Source: Corynebacterium flavescens (GTDB lineage Bacteria > Actinomycetota > Actinomycetes > Mycobacteriales > Mycobacteriaceae). Taken from it: a DNA stretch of 64,000 bases. Below are positions 8,388 to 18,489 of this stretch, piece by piece. The notes below the pieces were generated by a model. That model saw only the letters and a list, made by a program, of their open reading frames with translations, was not told where the DNA came from and did no database searches. The DNA lies in NCBI RefSeq assembly GCF_008693105.1, contig NZ_VXKK01000042.1, forward strand, positions 186,001-250,000, in the 5' to 3' direction. Position numbers and translations under genes: made by a program. How positions within the stretch are numbered: position 1 is the first letter of the stretch; each line of letters begins with the position of its first letter.

Positions 8388-9230
8388 TTAGGAGGCGCTC
8401 AGGGAATCGGGGACGAACCAATAGCTATCGTCATTGTTCTCTTTCAGGTAATTCAGGAAATCTTCAGAACGATAGGCATCGTGCACGGCCTTGGCCCATT
8501 CAGAATCAACTTTGTCCTGAGTAGTAACCGCTTGCAGGATCAGGTCCTCACCGAGGTCTTCCTCCGCTACCGCCAGTGCGGGATCTACCCCAGACGAATA
8601 AGAGATGGAGCCGGGAATGACACCCCAGTCTAGGTCCCCCAGCGCGCGGGGAATGGTCGCGGAATCCATTGCCTCAATCCGCAGATTATGCGGGTTATCC
8701 TTGATATCGGCGACGGTCAACAGCTTTTGGTCGGCATCTTCCTTGACAGTGATCCATCCCAGTTTGATGAGGATGCGGAAGGCTCGCGTCTGATTCGAGC
8801 CATCCTGCGGAATGCCCACGGTCTGTCCTTCCGCGACATCATCGATAGACTTATGCTTTTCCGAATAGACCTTGGTCTTGACCGTGGGAATATCGGTAAT
8901 ACTGGCCAAATCCGAACCTGTCTCCTCATTGAAGACGTTCATATAGGCGGTGTGCTGATCCACGTTGAGGTCGACGCTGCCCTCTGAGAGAGCCACGTCG
9001 GCCTGGCGCAAATCGGAGAAGTCCTGGTAATCGATCGTGTACCCGGCTGCAGTGAGGACCGGATCCACCCCTTCCTTGAAGAGCTCCGTATAGGGACCCG
9101 GTGAGGCGCCGACGCGAATCTTCGTCGCATCGGAATCCTCCGAGCTATTTCCGGCGCAAGCAGCCAAAGAAAAGACGGTTGCAGCCGCCGCAACGGAGAA
9201 GAAAACCTTGGAAGAAATGGTCATAACCAT
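8388..9230 (-). CDS. metQ: Methionine-binding lipoprotein MetQ
   Basis: About 280 residues. The N-terminus is a lipoprotein signal peptide with lipobox SLAAC (cleavage before the Cys of CAGNSSEDSD). The mature part matches the NlpA/MetQ family: RVGASPGPYTELF, then QADVALSEGSVDLNVDQHTAYMNVF. It captures extracellular methionine for MetNI. Three ATGs sit close together (9239, 9230, 9224). I chose 9230 because AAAGGTGG lies at suitable distance; 9224 is nearly as good. It is the first gene of the operon, preceded by a 155-base gap after gltS. Confidence 0.92.
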   Translation of the reverse strand: MVMTISSKVFFSVAAAATVFSLAACAGNSSEDSDATKIRVGASPGPYTELFKEGVDPVLTAAGYTIDYQDFSDLRQADVALSEGSVDLNVDQHTAYMNVFNEETGSDLASITDIPTVKTKVYSEKHKSIDDVAEGQTVGIPQDGSNQTRAFRILIKLGWITVKEDADQKLLTVADIKDNPHNLRIEAMDSATIPRALGDLDWGVIPGSISYSSGVDPALAVAEEDLGEDLILQAVTTQDKVDSEWAKAVHDAYRSEDFLNYLKENNDDSYWFVPDSLSAS

Positions 9231-9385
9231 CACCACCACCTTTGGAAAAGAGAGCTGAATGTGTACAGCCCTCTACCCTAGACCCATCATTCCGTTCAAA
9301 GTAGACCGCTTGGTACCAAAGCTTCGCTCGCCCTACGCTTTTCCCCGCTAAAGTGGGTATTCGCACCACCACAGGCGGCATGAAT

Positions 9386-10762
9386 CTATTTCCTTTGCTT
9401 CTGCCCCACATGCCCGATCCCCGGGGAGAATATGGTCCCCCGCGGTGGCATCCACCCACTGAACTTAAACATCGCGTAGATGGCTACGGCCAAACCTAAC
9501 GAAAGGAAGCCGAAGCCGGTGGTAAATCCGTAGATAACGGCCAGCGGCGCGAGGATCGTCCAACCAATCTCGAAGGGGCCAAAGCCGATATAGGCCATGC
9601 CGTACTCCGAGAGCGTGCGAGACTCCAGTTTGGGATCAACGATCTTCAAGATGGCGATGCCGGTCGCCACGCTTGCCGTGGCCCAGCCCCAGCCAAAGAT
9701 GGCGCGCTCAATCCAGCGCTCACCGAAGAACTCCGCCGGAAACCAAAGTAGGAAGAACACACAGAAGATGGTGCCGAGGACAAAAAGCAGCACCAGCGCC
9801 TGCCAATAAGAGGCGATGGCAGCGGGCACGATGGCAGCCACACCGAATGCGATGAGGTAGTCCGTGGCCGCGCCGGCGACCGAGCCGATGGAATCGCGGT
9901 CGAGATAGTCCCGCGCCCCCATTGCGTTCATGAGCGCCCGGATGAGGAGTCCAACCATCAAGGACATGGCAAAAAGCGGGACTTGGACCTGTGGCCAGAG
10001 AGCAGAGATACCCTCGTTGATGAGGTAAGCGAGCATGACTGTGAGGACAATGAAGCCTATGTGCAGCGCCAGCGGCTCAATGGCAGAGGGGTTGGTCGTG
10101 GCCTTGCCCAGCGAGGGGCGATCCTCAACCTTGGCGATGTAGCCACTGCGCATCTCCTTAGAGAGCTGGCGCGGCACGTGAGAGACCTTCCCCTTGCGGA
10201 TGGCCCAGTTGCCGGCGATGACGCCGCCCACGATGGCCGCGAGTGTACCTACGGTGGCCGAGGTAAAGCCCAGGGAGGCCGCCGATTCGGCACCGGCAGC
10301 CTCCAAGGCTCCGCCGACTGCGGCCGCGGTGCCGAAACCGCCGGTAAAACCGACGGGTAGCATCATGCCGAACCAATTCGGGGTACCGAAAAGCGGCATA
10401 AACATGAAGATGCCAAGGAGGACGAACAGGCCCCATTGGCCCAAGAACATGACGACGGAGTAGCCCCACATATTGCGGGCACCCTTGCCCACGCTGCCGC
10501 CGATCTCCATGGAATATGCCATAGAGGCAAAGACCACGGCGATAAGGATGGTGGTGTAATCACCCAAGCTATCGGAGAAGTGGATGATTCCTAGCCCGTT
10601 GGGCCCCAGGAGTAGGCCGAGCAGACCGGCCGTGATCGGGGCCGGGAGGAGGAGATCCTGAAAGATGAACTTAATGCGCTGGCGCAACACGTTGCCAATA
10701 ACCATCAGCAACGAGATCCACTCCACGTCGAGCATGAGGCTAAAGGCGGAGAAATTCTCCAT
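9386..10762 (-). CDS. gltS: GltS-type sodium/glutamate symporter
   Basis: 458 residues, strongly hydrophobic, with roughly ten membrane segments and two inverted halves as in GltS transporters. Glycine-rich hairpins typical of the family are seen in TGGFGTAAAVGGALEAAG near residue 145 and GWGWATASVATGIAILK in the second half. The family imports glutamate with sodium. The C-terminus carries a basic tail ending GQKQRK. ATG 10762 is preceded by AAAGGAC at 7 bases. It stands alone between metQ and a divergent flavoprotein gene. Substrate specificity is inferred from family only. Confidence 0.85.
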   Translation of the reverse strand: MENFSAFSLMLDVEWISLLMVIGNVLRQRIKFIFQDLLLPAPITAGLLGLLLGPNGLGIIHFSDSLGDYTTILIAVVFASMAYSMEIGGSVGKGARNMWGYSVVMFLGQWGLFVLLGIFMFMPLFGTPNWFGMMLPVGFTGGFGTAAAVGGALEAAGAESAASLGFTSATVGTLAAIVGGVIAGNWAIRKGKVSHVPRQLSKEMRSGYIAKVEDRPSLGKATTNPSAIEPLALHIGFIVLTVMLAYLINEGISALWPQVQVPLFAMSLMVGLLIRALMNAMGARDYLDRDSIGSVAGAATDYLIAFGVAAIVPAAIASYWQALVLLFVLGTIFCVFFLLWFPAEFFGERWIERAIFGWGWATASVATGIAILKIVDPKLESRTLSEYGMAYIGFGPFEIGWTILAPLAVIYGFTTGFGFLSLGLAVAIYAMFKFSGWMPPRGTIFSPGIGHVGQKQRK

Positions 10763-10935
10763 CGTTGTCCTTTCAATCCTGGGGTTTCAAATATGGCTTA
10801 TAAGATTTTGACTTCTCTAACTTTCCACACCGCCCCCGCCACGCATAGCAACGCCCCCTGCCTTGGCCCTGAACACTTCAAGCAGAAAGTGATATGCTTT
10901 TTGTTGTTGCATCACCATTATTGCGAAGGGTAATC

Positions 10936-12000
10936 ATGAGAGCATTCGGATTCTTAAGCTTCGGTCACTACGCCTTCGGGGGGCAGCGCGCGCCCAACGC
11001 CCAGGACATCGCCAAGCTCCACCTCGACCTCGCGCAAGCGGCGGACGAGATTGGTGTCAACAATGCCTCCCTACGCGTACATCACTTTGTGCCACAGTCC
11101 TCCGCGCCAATGCCCCTGCTCGGCGCCATCGCCGGCAGCACCTCCCATATCGAGGTGGGTACAGGCGTCATTGACATGCGCTATGAAAACCCGCTCTACC
11201 TGGCAGAGGAGGCGGCCTCACTCTATGACATCTCCGGCGGGCGCGTCGCGCTCGGTGTTTCCCGGGGCGCCCCGGAAGTCGCGCTGCGCGGCTGGGAAGC
11301 CTTCGGATACAAGGCCAAGGCCCCCAATGGGGCCGATTTAGCCCGTGCAAACTTCGAAAAGTTCATGGGTGCCATCGCGGGCCACGGTCAGGCCACCGCT
11401 GCCCCCTTGGAAGATCAGTACCCCAACATGTATCAGCCGGGTTCCGCTCTGCCGACATTTCCCCATTCTCCTGGCTTGTCAAGGAAGGTCTTCTGGGGTT
11501 CAGGTACCCACAGCAGCGCAGCACAAGCTGCACAGGATGGAGTAAATCTGATGTCTTCTACGCTGGTATCTGAGACTTCCTCGGACACCCTCGGCGAGGT
11601 ACAGCTCCAACAGATAAACCACTACCGGCAGGCATGGCGTGAGGCGGGGCACGATTGGACGCCACGTATCTCTGTCTCGCGCTCTATCTTCCCCATCATC
11701 GACGGCACCGATCAGCGTCTCTTCGGCATGCAAGGTAGTGACAGTGATCAAGTTGGCTATTTGCCCGACGTAGGGGCCAGCATCTTCGGGCGCACCTATG
11801 CTGCAGAACCAGACAAACTCATCGAGCAATTGCGGGCCGACCCTGCGGTCATGGCCGCTGACACCCTCCTTATTACCGTCCCCACTACTATGGGACTCGA
11901 CGTCAACACCCGCATCCTAGAGAACTTCGCAACTCACGTCGCACCGGCTTTAGGCTGGCAGCCCAACACCGAAGGTCCTGTTACCGGCTACGATGTCTAG
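10936..12000 (+). CDS. Luciferase-like flavin monooxygenase (LLM class)
   Basis: 354 residues, a single bacterial-luciferase-like domain: N-terminal strand AFGFLSFGHYAFGG, then VGTGVIDMRYENPLYLAEEAASLYDISGGRVALGVSRGAPE, the usual LLM pattern with GRVxLGVxRG. These proteins use reduced FMN or F420 and oxidise small organic substrates; the substrate here is unknown. ATG 10936 is preceded by GAAGGG. The next gene starts 2 bases after its stop codon, so the two are probably coupled, and a reductase-like partner downstream could supply reduced flavin. Confidence 0.85.
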   Translation: MRAFGFLSFGHYAFGGQRAPNAQDIAKLHLDLAQAADEIGVNNASLRVHHFVPQSSAPMPLLGAIAGSTSHIEVGTGVIDMRYENPLYLAEEAASLYDISGGRVALGVSRGAPEVALRGWEAFGYKAKAPNGADLARANFEKFMGAIAGHGQATAAPLEDQYPNMYQPGSALPTFPHSPGLSRKVFWGSGTHSSAAQAAQDGVNLMSSTLVSETSSDTLGEVQLQQINHYRQAWREAGHDWTPRISVSRSIFPIIDGTDQRLFGMQGSDSDQVGYLPDVGASIFGRTYAAEPDKLIEQLRADPAVMAADTLLITVPTTMGLDVNTRILENFATHVAPALGWQPNTEGPVTGYDV

Positions 12001-12002
12001 GC

Positions 12003-13199
12003 ATGAGGGAACTGGGCGAACACCTAAGAAATCACACTGAGGACTACCGCGCGGCAGTACAGCAGCGCCTCTTCGAAAGGGTCTGGCAGTCCCGCCAGGT
12101 CTTCGCCCTCTCCTCCGCCCAGACTCACCTCGACCTGGCACCTGCCATAGCCTGGGTACTAGAAAAGTCTGACGGGCAAGGCACCGTGCCCCCGGATGTC
12201 CTCGAGCGCCTGAGCCTTTTGGGCCGCCAACACCGCCGTTTCGGCTTCCCGCCGGAGATATACTCCGAGTTCCAGGACTGCCTCATCGACGGCCTAGAGG
12301 TCTTGGCGCTGACTTCCTATCAGCACGACATCGCCCAGCGCGTCATCACCACCATCTGCCAGACCATGGCCGAGTCCGCCGCCAGCGCCGATTCTAAGGG
12401 CATTCCCGCAGCACACGCTGCACGGGTCGTCGCCGTTGCCAGGCCCAACCGCCACACCGCAGTCATCCGGCTCGAATCGAGCGAGGCGCTGCACTATAAG
12501 CCAGGCCAAAGCTATTCCGTCAATTCCGCCTATCTACCCGGGGTGTGGCGCCTGCTCACCCCGGCTATCCCGGCAGATCCCACCGGCCAATTGATCTTCC
12601 ACCTCAGCGTGTGCGGTGATGCCTCACGCAGCCTCGCTGGTTCCCAGCCGGGGGACTTTTGGACCTTGGGCAATCCTCAAGGCGACTTCCTCCCCCATCA
12701 TCCGCAGCGCGTGGTATTCCTCTGCTTCGGCACCGGTTGGGCGGCGGTCCGTGCTTTCCTGCTCTCCCTCGTCGAGGCTGGAAACAAGGTGCCGTGCACG
12801 GTCTTCGCCGTGGCCGATAGCCCCGGGGAGCACTATGACACCGAGTTCCAGGCCAATCTCCGCGCCCTGGCACCGTGGATCAACCTGCGCCTCCTCGTGC
12901 GCGAGAAAGATGATCCCTGGCTACTGGGAGCCCAGCCTGCAGCCGAGGCCACGCACTTCGAACTAGCCGCTGACCCCGTCGACGTCCTGCTCGCGCAGCG
13001 CCCGCACAATCCACACACCATCGTCGTGGTGGGCCCAGGCGCCGAGGTGGACGGGGCCAAAGAGCGCCTGGTGGCAGGCGGGGTGTCCGAGTCCGACATC
13101 GAGACGCACGGTTGGAGCGACGGCCGCGAGTGGGATCCTCAATTCCGCGAGGAGTGGGAAGCCTGGCGCGCGTGGACGCGCACGTGGACGCAGCCTTAA
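12003..13199 (+). CDS. Flavohaemoglobin-like protein (globin + FAD/NAD reductase), divergent
   Basis: 398 residues. Residues 1-135 look like a globin of the flavohaemoglobin class: RQHRRFGFPPEIYSEFQDCLIDGLEVL matches the F-helix/G-helix region, with His77 at the proximal position. Residues 140-250 resemble an FAD-binding barrel (HYKPGQSYSV), but the usual R-x-Y-S motif reads RLLTPA. Residues 255-398 are an NAD-binding fold with FGTGWAAVRAFL. The distal tyrosine of NO dioxygenases seems to be Gln21 in my alignment by eye. Classical flavohaemoglobins oxidise NO to nitrate; this divergent form may do something else, possibly together with the luciferase-like protein just upstream. Confidence 0.75.
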   Translation: MRELGEHLRNHTEDYRAAVQQRLFERVWQSRQVFALSSAQTHLDLAPAIAWVLEKSDGQGTVPPDVLERLSLLGRQHRRFGFPPEIYSEFQDCLIDGLEVLALTSYQHDIAQRVITTICQTMAESAASADSKGIPAAHAARVVAVARPNRHTAVIRLESSEALHYKPGQSYSVNSAYLPGVWRLLTPAIPADPTGQLIFHLSVCGDASRSLAGSQPGDFWTLGNPQGDFLPHHPQRVVFLCFGTGWAAVRAFLLSLVEAGNKVPCTVFAVADSPGEHYDTEFQANLRALAPWINLRLLVREKDDPWLLGAQPAAEATHFELAADPVDVLLAQRPHNPHTIVVVGPGAEVDGAKERLVAGGVSESDIETHGWSDGREWDPQFREEWEAWRAWTRTWTQP

Positions 13200-13869
13200 G
13201 CGTCGCGGTTCTTCCCCATGCATTTTCCCTGTGCCCAATAGGCATGCATGTGCATGTCTTTCTTCCCCAGCCCGCGTTCCTTTTGCAGATAGCGACGCGC
13301 GGGCAGCAGGATTGCGGCCTCGCAAATAAGGTGCGGGAACCAGCCCTGCCACTCAAACCCCTTAACGTGCTCGAGCTGGCGTGCCATTCCACGAGCCACA
13401 CCTTGAGGGGATAGTCCTCCCCGAGCTGCTCAATAAGCGCATTGACATAGGGAATCCCTGCCGCATCGGTGATGAATACGAATCCGCGTGGCGCGGGTTC
13501 GGGCACCATAAAAGGAGCGGAACCATAATAGGAGGCCTCAAATACCGCCCCTACCTGTGCGGAGGCGGCCCAGTGGGAGGCGGGACCGGCGGGCTCGTGC
13601 AAGAGGAAAAGCAAGGTGAACTCGCCGGCTTGCTTGTCGACGTCCACCACCGTGTACCCGCGCATCGCCTCCTTGCCGCCACGCTGCGGATCCGGGAACC
13701 AGCAGCGCAGGTACTCGCCCTCCTGCGGGTCGACCTGTGCACATAGTTCCGGTGCGCTAACGCGCACGGCCTTCATGGTGGCGGAATGCATCCACGTGCG
13801 TACTACCTCGCAGCGATAGTCGTGCGCGTGCAGCAGCTTCATCACCGCACCGGTTATTCCACGGCCCAT
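13196..13869 (-). pseudogene. Siderophore-interacting (ViuB-type) FAD reductase, frameshifted
   Basis: The first frame (from ATG 13869) gives MGRGITGAVMKLLHAHDYRCEV... with AVRVSAPEL, the FAD-binding part and GFVFITDAAGIPYVNALIEQL, typical of siderophore-interacting proteins that reduce ferric siderophores in the cytosol. At LKVWLVEWHA (about 13385) the match stops, and it resumes in another frame as RQLEHVKGFEWQGWFPHL...RRYLQKERGLGKKDMHMHAYWAQGK, the normal C-terminus of the family. One base appears to be missing between the parts. Either the gene is broken or this is a sequencing error. It converges with the flavohaemoglobin-like gene, overlapping it by 4 bases. Confidence 0.8.
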
Positions 13870-13945
13870 GGTCCTACCCGTTCTTTCACCTAGGTTTGTT
13901 CTCCCAGTCAAAGCCCCAAAGAGCCACTAGTTTGGGTAGGTTTTC

Positions 13946-14755
13946 CTAATTCTTAAGCACGGGGATGGCCTTGCGGATCTCCCGGACGGTATCACCGTCT
14001 ACCTCCGCGTAAATGATCTCCTCCTCATATCCCGCCTCGACCAAGCGTTTTCCATCAGGTGCCACGATCACGGAATGCCCGATGCCGGTTGGGCCGGACT
14101 CTTTGCCCGCCTCCGCGCTGCCCCCAGGCCTTGCCTGGCCGGCCGCCACGATATAACTGGTGGAATCAAGCGCGCGTGCCGCAGTCAAAAGGCGCCACTG
14201 TTCCAACTTCCCCGCGCCATCCGCCCAGCTCGTGGGCACAACTACAATGTCGGCTCCGCTGCGCGCGAGCGCCTTAAACTGCTCGGGGAAGCGGATATCG
14301 TAGCAGGTAGACACCCCCACGGTGAGGTCTCCCACCGAGAAGGTAACCAGCTGCGTTCCCGGCACCACGGTGTCTGACTCGCGGTAGTTGAAGGCATCAT
14401 AGGTATGAATCTTGTCGTATCCTCTGCGGACATCCGGCCCCACTATCAGCGCCGTATTGAACACGCGGTTTATCTTCTTGCCCTCACGCTCCACGGTATC
14501 GGCCGGGCGGAACATTCCCACCACGACCGTGACGCCCAACTCTTTTGCTAGGGCCTGAAGCGTTGTGGCGAAGTCCCCGTCAAGCTCTTGAGCCTGCCCG
14601 TCGAGGCGGCCGGAACCGAAGTTCTGGGAGGTGGCCTCCGGCAACACGATGAGCTGCGCTCCCTGCGCCGCGGCTTCCCGGATTCTCTCACTCGCCAGCG
14701 CGAGGTTGGTGGCGGTATCTGCGGTCGAGGTCAATTGGACTGCTGCTATCTTCAT
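13946..14755 (-). CDS. Carbon-nitrogen hydrolase (nitrilase superfamily amidase)
   Basis: 269 residues, a compact single-domain nitrilase-superfamily enzyme. The catalytic triad is visible as Glu40 (LIVLPEAT), Lys115 (GYDKIHTYD) and Cys151 (VSTCYDIRFPE). The motif YDKIHLFDA-like and the short length resemble the Nit1/NitFhit-like and omega-amidase branches, which hydrolyse small amides such as deaminated glutathione; the true substrate cannot be read from sequence. It is monocistronic and divergent from the next small gene. Confidence 0.88.
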   Translation of the reverse strand: MKIAAVQLTSTADTATNLALASERIREAAAQGAQLIVLPEATSQNFGSGRLDGQAQELDGDFATTLQALAKELGVTVVVGMFRPADTVEREGKKINRVFNTALIVGPDVRRGYDKIHTYDAFNYRESDTVVPGTQLVTFSVGDLTVGVSTCYDIRFPEQFKALARSGADIVVVPTSWADGAGKLEQWRLLTAARALDSTSYIVAAGQARPGGSAEAGKESGPTGIGHSVIVAPDGKRLVEAGYEEEIIYAEVDGDTVREIRKAIPVLKN

Positions 14756-14847
14756 ATTTCCCCAAAATAGTGAAGCTTCAACAAGTTATCCACAGTTTCG
14801 GGCAATTGCCCCTTTTCCGGCGCCTCATTATCGCGCAGGCTAAGGCA

Positions 14848-15114
14848 ATGCACAATGATAATTTTTATGCCAACCCACACGCCCTGCAAGAACTAGCGGA
14901 CCTTGCCCAGCAGACCCCGCCCGCGCTGGCCGCCTCCTTAAGCCAACTCCCGCATACCGCTCGTGCCCTGGCGCGTGCTCAAGAGCACTGGCGAGAAAGA
15001 CTCGCCCACACGGCTTCGCGCAATGCCGAGCAAGCAGAACGCATGCACTCGCTTCTTGGCACGTGTTTTGCTGCCGATGCCGCACTTTCCCAGGCCCTAG
15101 GAGGATCCGCATGA
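14848..15114 (+). CDS. Small helical protein, partner of the downstream hydrolase
   Basis: 88 residues, almost entirely helix-forming (NPHALQELADLAQQTPPALAASL, then ARALARAQEHWRERLAHTASRNAEQAERMHSLL). The length and the two-helix pattern with a central Trp resemble WXG100-like proteins, but the classical W-x-G turn is not present. Its stop overlaps the next ATG (ATGA), so it is translationally coupled to a DUF1023 hydrolase. In actinobacteria such hydrolases often follow WXG-like or ESX-related helical proteins. ATG 14848 has only a weak AAGG nearby. Function unknown. Confidence 0.65.
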   Translation: MHNDNFYANPHALQELADLAQQTPPALAASLSQLPHTARALARAQEHWRERLAHTASRNAEQAERMHSLLGTCFAADAALSQALGGSA

Positions 15115-16277
15115 GGCCCTCGCAATCCTTAGCCCACGCCGCCGCCGATCACAGTTCCGTTGCCACCCGGCTCGACCTGTTCCTCAAGACTTTAGGCCCG
15201 CAGTGGGAGAACCTCGAGATCGACGGCCCCGCCATCTCAGCCGCACGCCAGGTTGCCGCTGCGGCAGTCCAGTGGTCGCAGGGCTCGCCCGCGCAGATAG
15301 CCGCCGTGTCTGCGCTTCTTCAGGTTTATGCCAACCTTAGCGCCAGACGCGAGCAGGCCGAGGACGGCATTATCGCTTGGCTCGCCCGGCTCGATGAATC
15401 CAGCCCCCAGGCGGTAGTGGCCTCGCTGCTTTTGCAGAAGATTCGCCACCTCGGCGATGGCCTCGATTGGATGTGTGCCAGGGAGATAGACGCCCTGTGC
15501 ACGCCCGAGTCTCCGCCGCCAACTTCCCGCCTCGCGGACTTCTCCAAGCTAGAGCTAGACGCGCTCCATGAAATACATCTCTCCACCGCCCCAGCCTCGG
15601 TGCGCCTGCTCGCAGAAAACAACCCCGACCTGACCATCCTCGAGGCCGATCCCGGCCGTCTCGTTGCGCTGGTCACGCCCACGGAACTATCCACCACCCC
15701 GGCCTACGTGGCTACGGTGGTGGAAGGCGTGGGCTCTGCCGAGGAGAGTAGCTGGCAGCGCAGCATCGACAGGGCCCGCTCTGTGGCGCAGGCAACGGGC
15801 GCGCCCACCGTAGCATGGATTGGCTACCGCGCCCCCGCAGACTTCACCGGCGCAGTGCATGCGGATCCGGCACGGCAGGCAGGCAAAGAGCTAGCCCGCT
15901 TTCAACGCAGCCTCCACGAGCGCTTCCCCCACAGCCACCGGATGCTCATCGGCTACTCCTACGGTTCCGTGGTCGCGGGCCATGCCGCACAGGATGCCGC
16001 CATAGCTGATGACCTGGTACTCGTCGCCAGCCCCGGCGCCGGAGTAGCAAGCGCCAGCAGCCTGCGGGCCAGAGTCTGGGCCACCACCAATGCCGCCGAT
16101 CCCATAGGCATAGTGACCGGGCCCCTGGGTGGCGTGCATGGACCCGACCCGAGCTACCCATTCTTCGGCGCTCGGCCTCTCCCTGGCGCGGGTAGGCTAC
16201 CCGGAGATCACTCCTCCTATTGGGAAAGCCCTGCATTTCTGCGGGGCTTGGGCGAGGTTACGCGTATGAAAAACTAA
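15111..16277 (+). CDS. DUF1023-type alpha/beta hydrolase with helical N-terminal region
   Basis: 388 residues. Residues 1-140 are helical and Ala/Gln rich (GPQWENLEIDGPAISAARQVAAAAVQW), a WXG-like module. The C-terminal 230 residues are an alpha/beta hydrolase: VAWIGYRAPADFTGAVHADPARQAG, nucleophile Ser283 in GYSYGS, a likely acid in TNAADPIG, and His in GDHSSYW. This matches the DUF1023 (Abhydrolase_8) family, common in actinobacteria, with unknown substrates. No signal peptide is seen. The start overlaps the stop codon of the upstream small helical gene by 4 bases, suggesting that the two products act together. Confidence 0.82.
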   Translation: MRPSQSLAHAAADHSSVATRLDLFLKTLGPQWENLEIDGPAISAARQVAAAAVQWSQGSPAQIAAVSALLQVYANLSARREQAEDGIIAWLARLDESSPQAVVASLLLQKIRHLGDGLDWMCAREIDALCTPESPPPTSRLADFSKLELDALHEIHLSTAPASVRLLAENNPDLTILEADPGRLVALVTPTELSTTPAYVATVVEGVGSAEESSWQRSIDRARSVAQATGAPTVAWIGYRAPADFTGAVHADPARQAGKELARFQRSLHERFPHSHRMLIGYSYGSVVAGHAAQDAAIADDLVLVASPGAGVASASSLRARVWATTNAADPIGIVTGPLGGVHGPDPSYPFFGARPLPGAGRLPGDHSSYWESPAFLRGLGEVTRMKN

Positions 16278-16290
16278 TCTGGCGCAGGGC

Positions 16291-17811
<1,521 letters not shown>

Positions 17812-17882
17812 CGATGAAGTCCTTTCAACGCTTGCATGAGTTTTATATCTTGACATGACGGATTGCACAGGTCTATACCTCG

Positions 17883-17898
17883 AGTGACCTTAATCACC
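17883..17898 (-). promoter_or_regulatory. Candidate GlxR (cAMP-receptor type) site upstream of ald
   Basis: AGTGACCTTAATCACC contains GTGA-N6-TCAC, the core of the GlxR consensus TGTGA-N6-TCACA, lacking only the outer T and A. It lies about 72 bases before the ald ATG. GlxR control of ald is known in C. glutamicum; here it is inferred. Confidence 0.55.
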
Positions 17899-17954
17899 GG
17901 CATTGCGGACAATGATATATACAACACTTAGCAATGCGCACTACTCGGGGGTAA

Positions 17955-17966
17955 AAACTTGGCAAA
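17955..17966 (-). promoter_or_regulatory. Candidate RamB site upstream of ald
   Basis: AAACTTGGCAAA differs by one base from the RamB-type motif AAACTTTGCAAA. Beside it, CGGGGG (17946-17951) resembles the C/G-run motif bound by RamA. Both regulators control acetate and ethanol genes including ald in C. glutamicum. Distance to the ald start is about 145 bases. Confidence 0.4.
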
Positions 17967-17984
17967 AGTTCACACCCGGAACAT

Positions 17985-18026
17985 AAAAAAGCCGCCTACC
18001 TGGAATTTCCAAGTAGGCGGCTTTCA
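17985..18026 (-). terminator. Intrinsic terminator of the dnaK-grpE-dnaJ-hspR operon
   Basis: A long stem, AAAGCCGCCTACTTGG with CCAGGTAGGCGGCTTT (one mismatch), closes on a 5-base loop. On the minus strand it is followed by TTTTATG. It lies about 35 bases past the hspR stop and also insulates ald. Confidence 0.88.
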
Positions 18027-18060
18027 ATTACTGCCTGCTAACTTTCCCCGGTTCGCGGGC

Positions 18061-18465
18061 TTAGCTGGACTTAGATCGGCGCTCACGCCGCGGTGACCAC
18101 ATGACAACTGAGGTGGAACGCGGAACGTGCACCAGTTCCCCACCGCGAGAGTGGCGGCTCATGTGCTGAACCTGCTCCAGGAGCGCATCCCGCTCGGCGG
18201 CGAGGCGATCCCGCTCCTCGGTCAGGGCGATAATCGCCTTGATCCCGGCGAGATTAACGCCATCTTCGTGGGAGAGCGAACGGATCTTGCGGAGCATAGC
18301 GATGTCTCGGTCGGAATATCGCCGCCCCCCGCCACGCGTACGCGCGGTGGTGACAAGCCCCATTCGGTCGTAGGTCCGCAGCGTCTGCGCATGCATTCCG
18401 GAGAGCTCCGCCGCCACGGAAATAACGTAGCTGGACTGCAGCTTTTCTTCATCCTGTTTTCTCAT
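18061..18465 (-). CDS. hspR: Heat shock repressor HspR (MerR family)
   Basis: 134 residues. An N-terminal winged-helix domain of MerR type (YVISVAAELSGMHAQTLRTYDRMGLVTTARTRGGGRRYSDRDIAML) is followed by a coiled coil (LTEERDRLAAERDALLEQVQHM) and a basic tail. HspR binds HAIR repeats together with DnaK and represses dnaK and clpB; both operators are found in this window. A GTG at 18477 would add 4 residues; I chose ATG 18465 because AGGAGG precedes it at 11 bases and the GTG lies inside that site. Last gene of the operon, 24 bases after dnaJ. Confidence 0.94.
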   Translation of the reverse strand: MRKQDEEKLQSSYVISVAAELSGMHAQTLRTYDRMGLVTTARTRGGGRRYSDRDIAMLRKIRSLSHEDGVNLAGIKAIIALTEERDRLAAERDALLEQVQHMSRHSRGGELVHVPRSTSVVMWSPRRERRSKSS

Positions 18466-18489
18466 AGCTAGCTTCACCTCCTCCCCGAA

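Noticed and set aside
9302-9317. McbR-like site upstream of metQ (TAGAC-N6-GTACC)
   Set aside because: Only the left half fits; the right half matches 2 of 5 bases. Control of metQNI by McbR is plausible from C. glutamicum but not shown by this sequence.
12880-13911. Single 343-codon minus-strand ORF taken as one protein
   Set aside because: Only the first 170 or so codons match the siderophore-interacting family; the rest is antisense to the flavohaemoglobin-like gene and arises from the frameshift.
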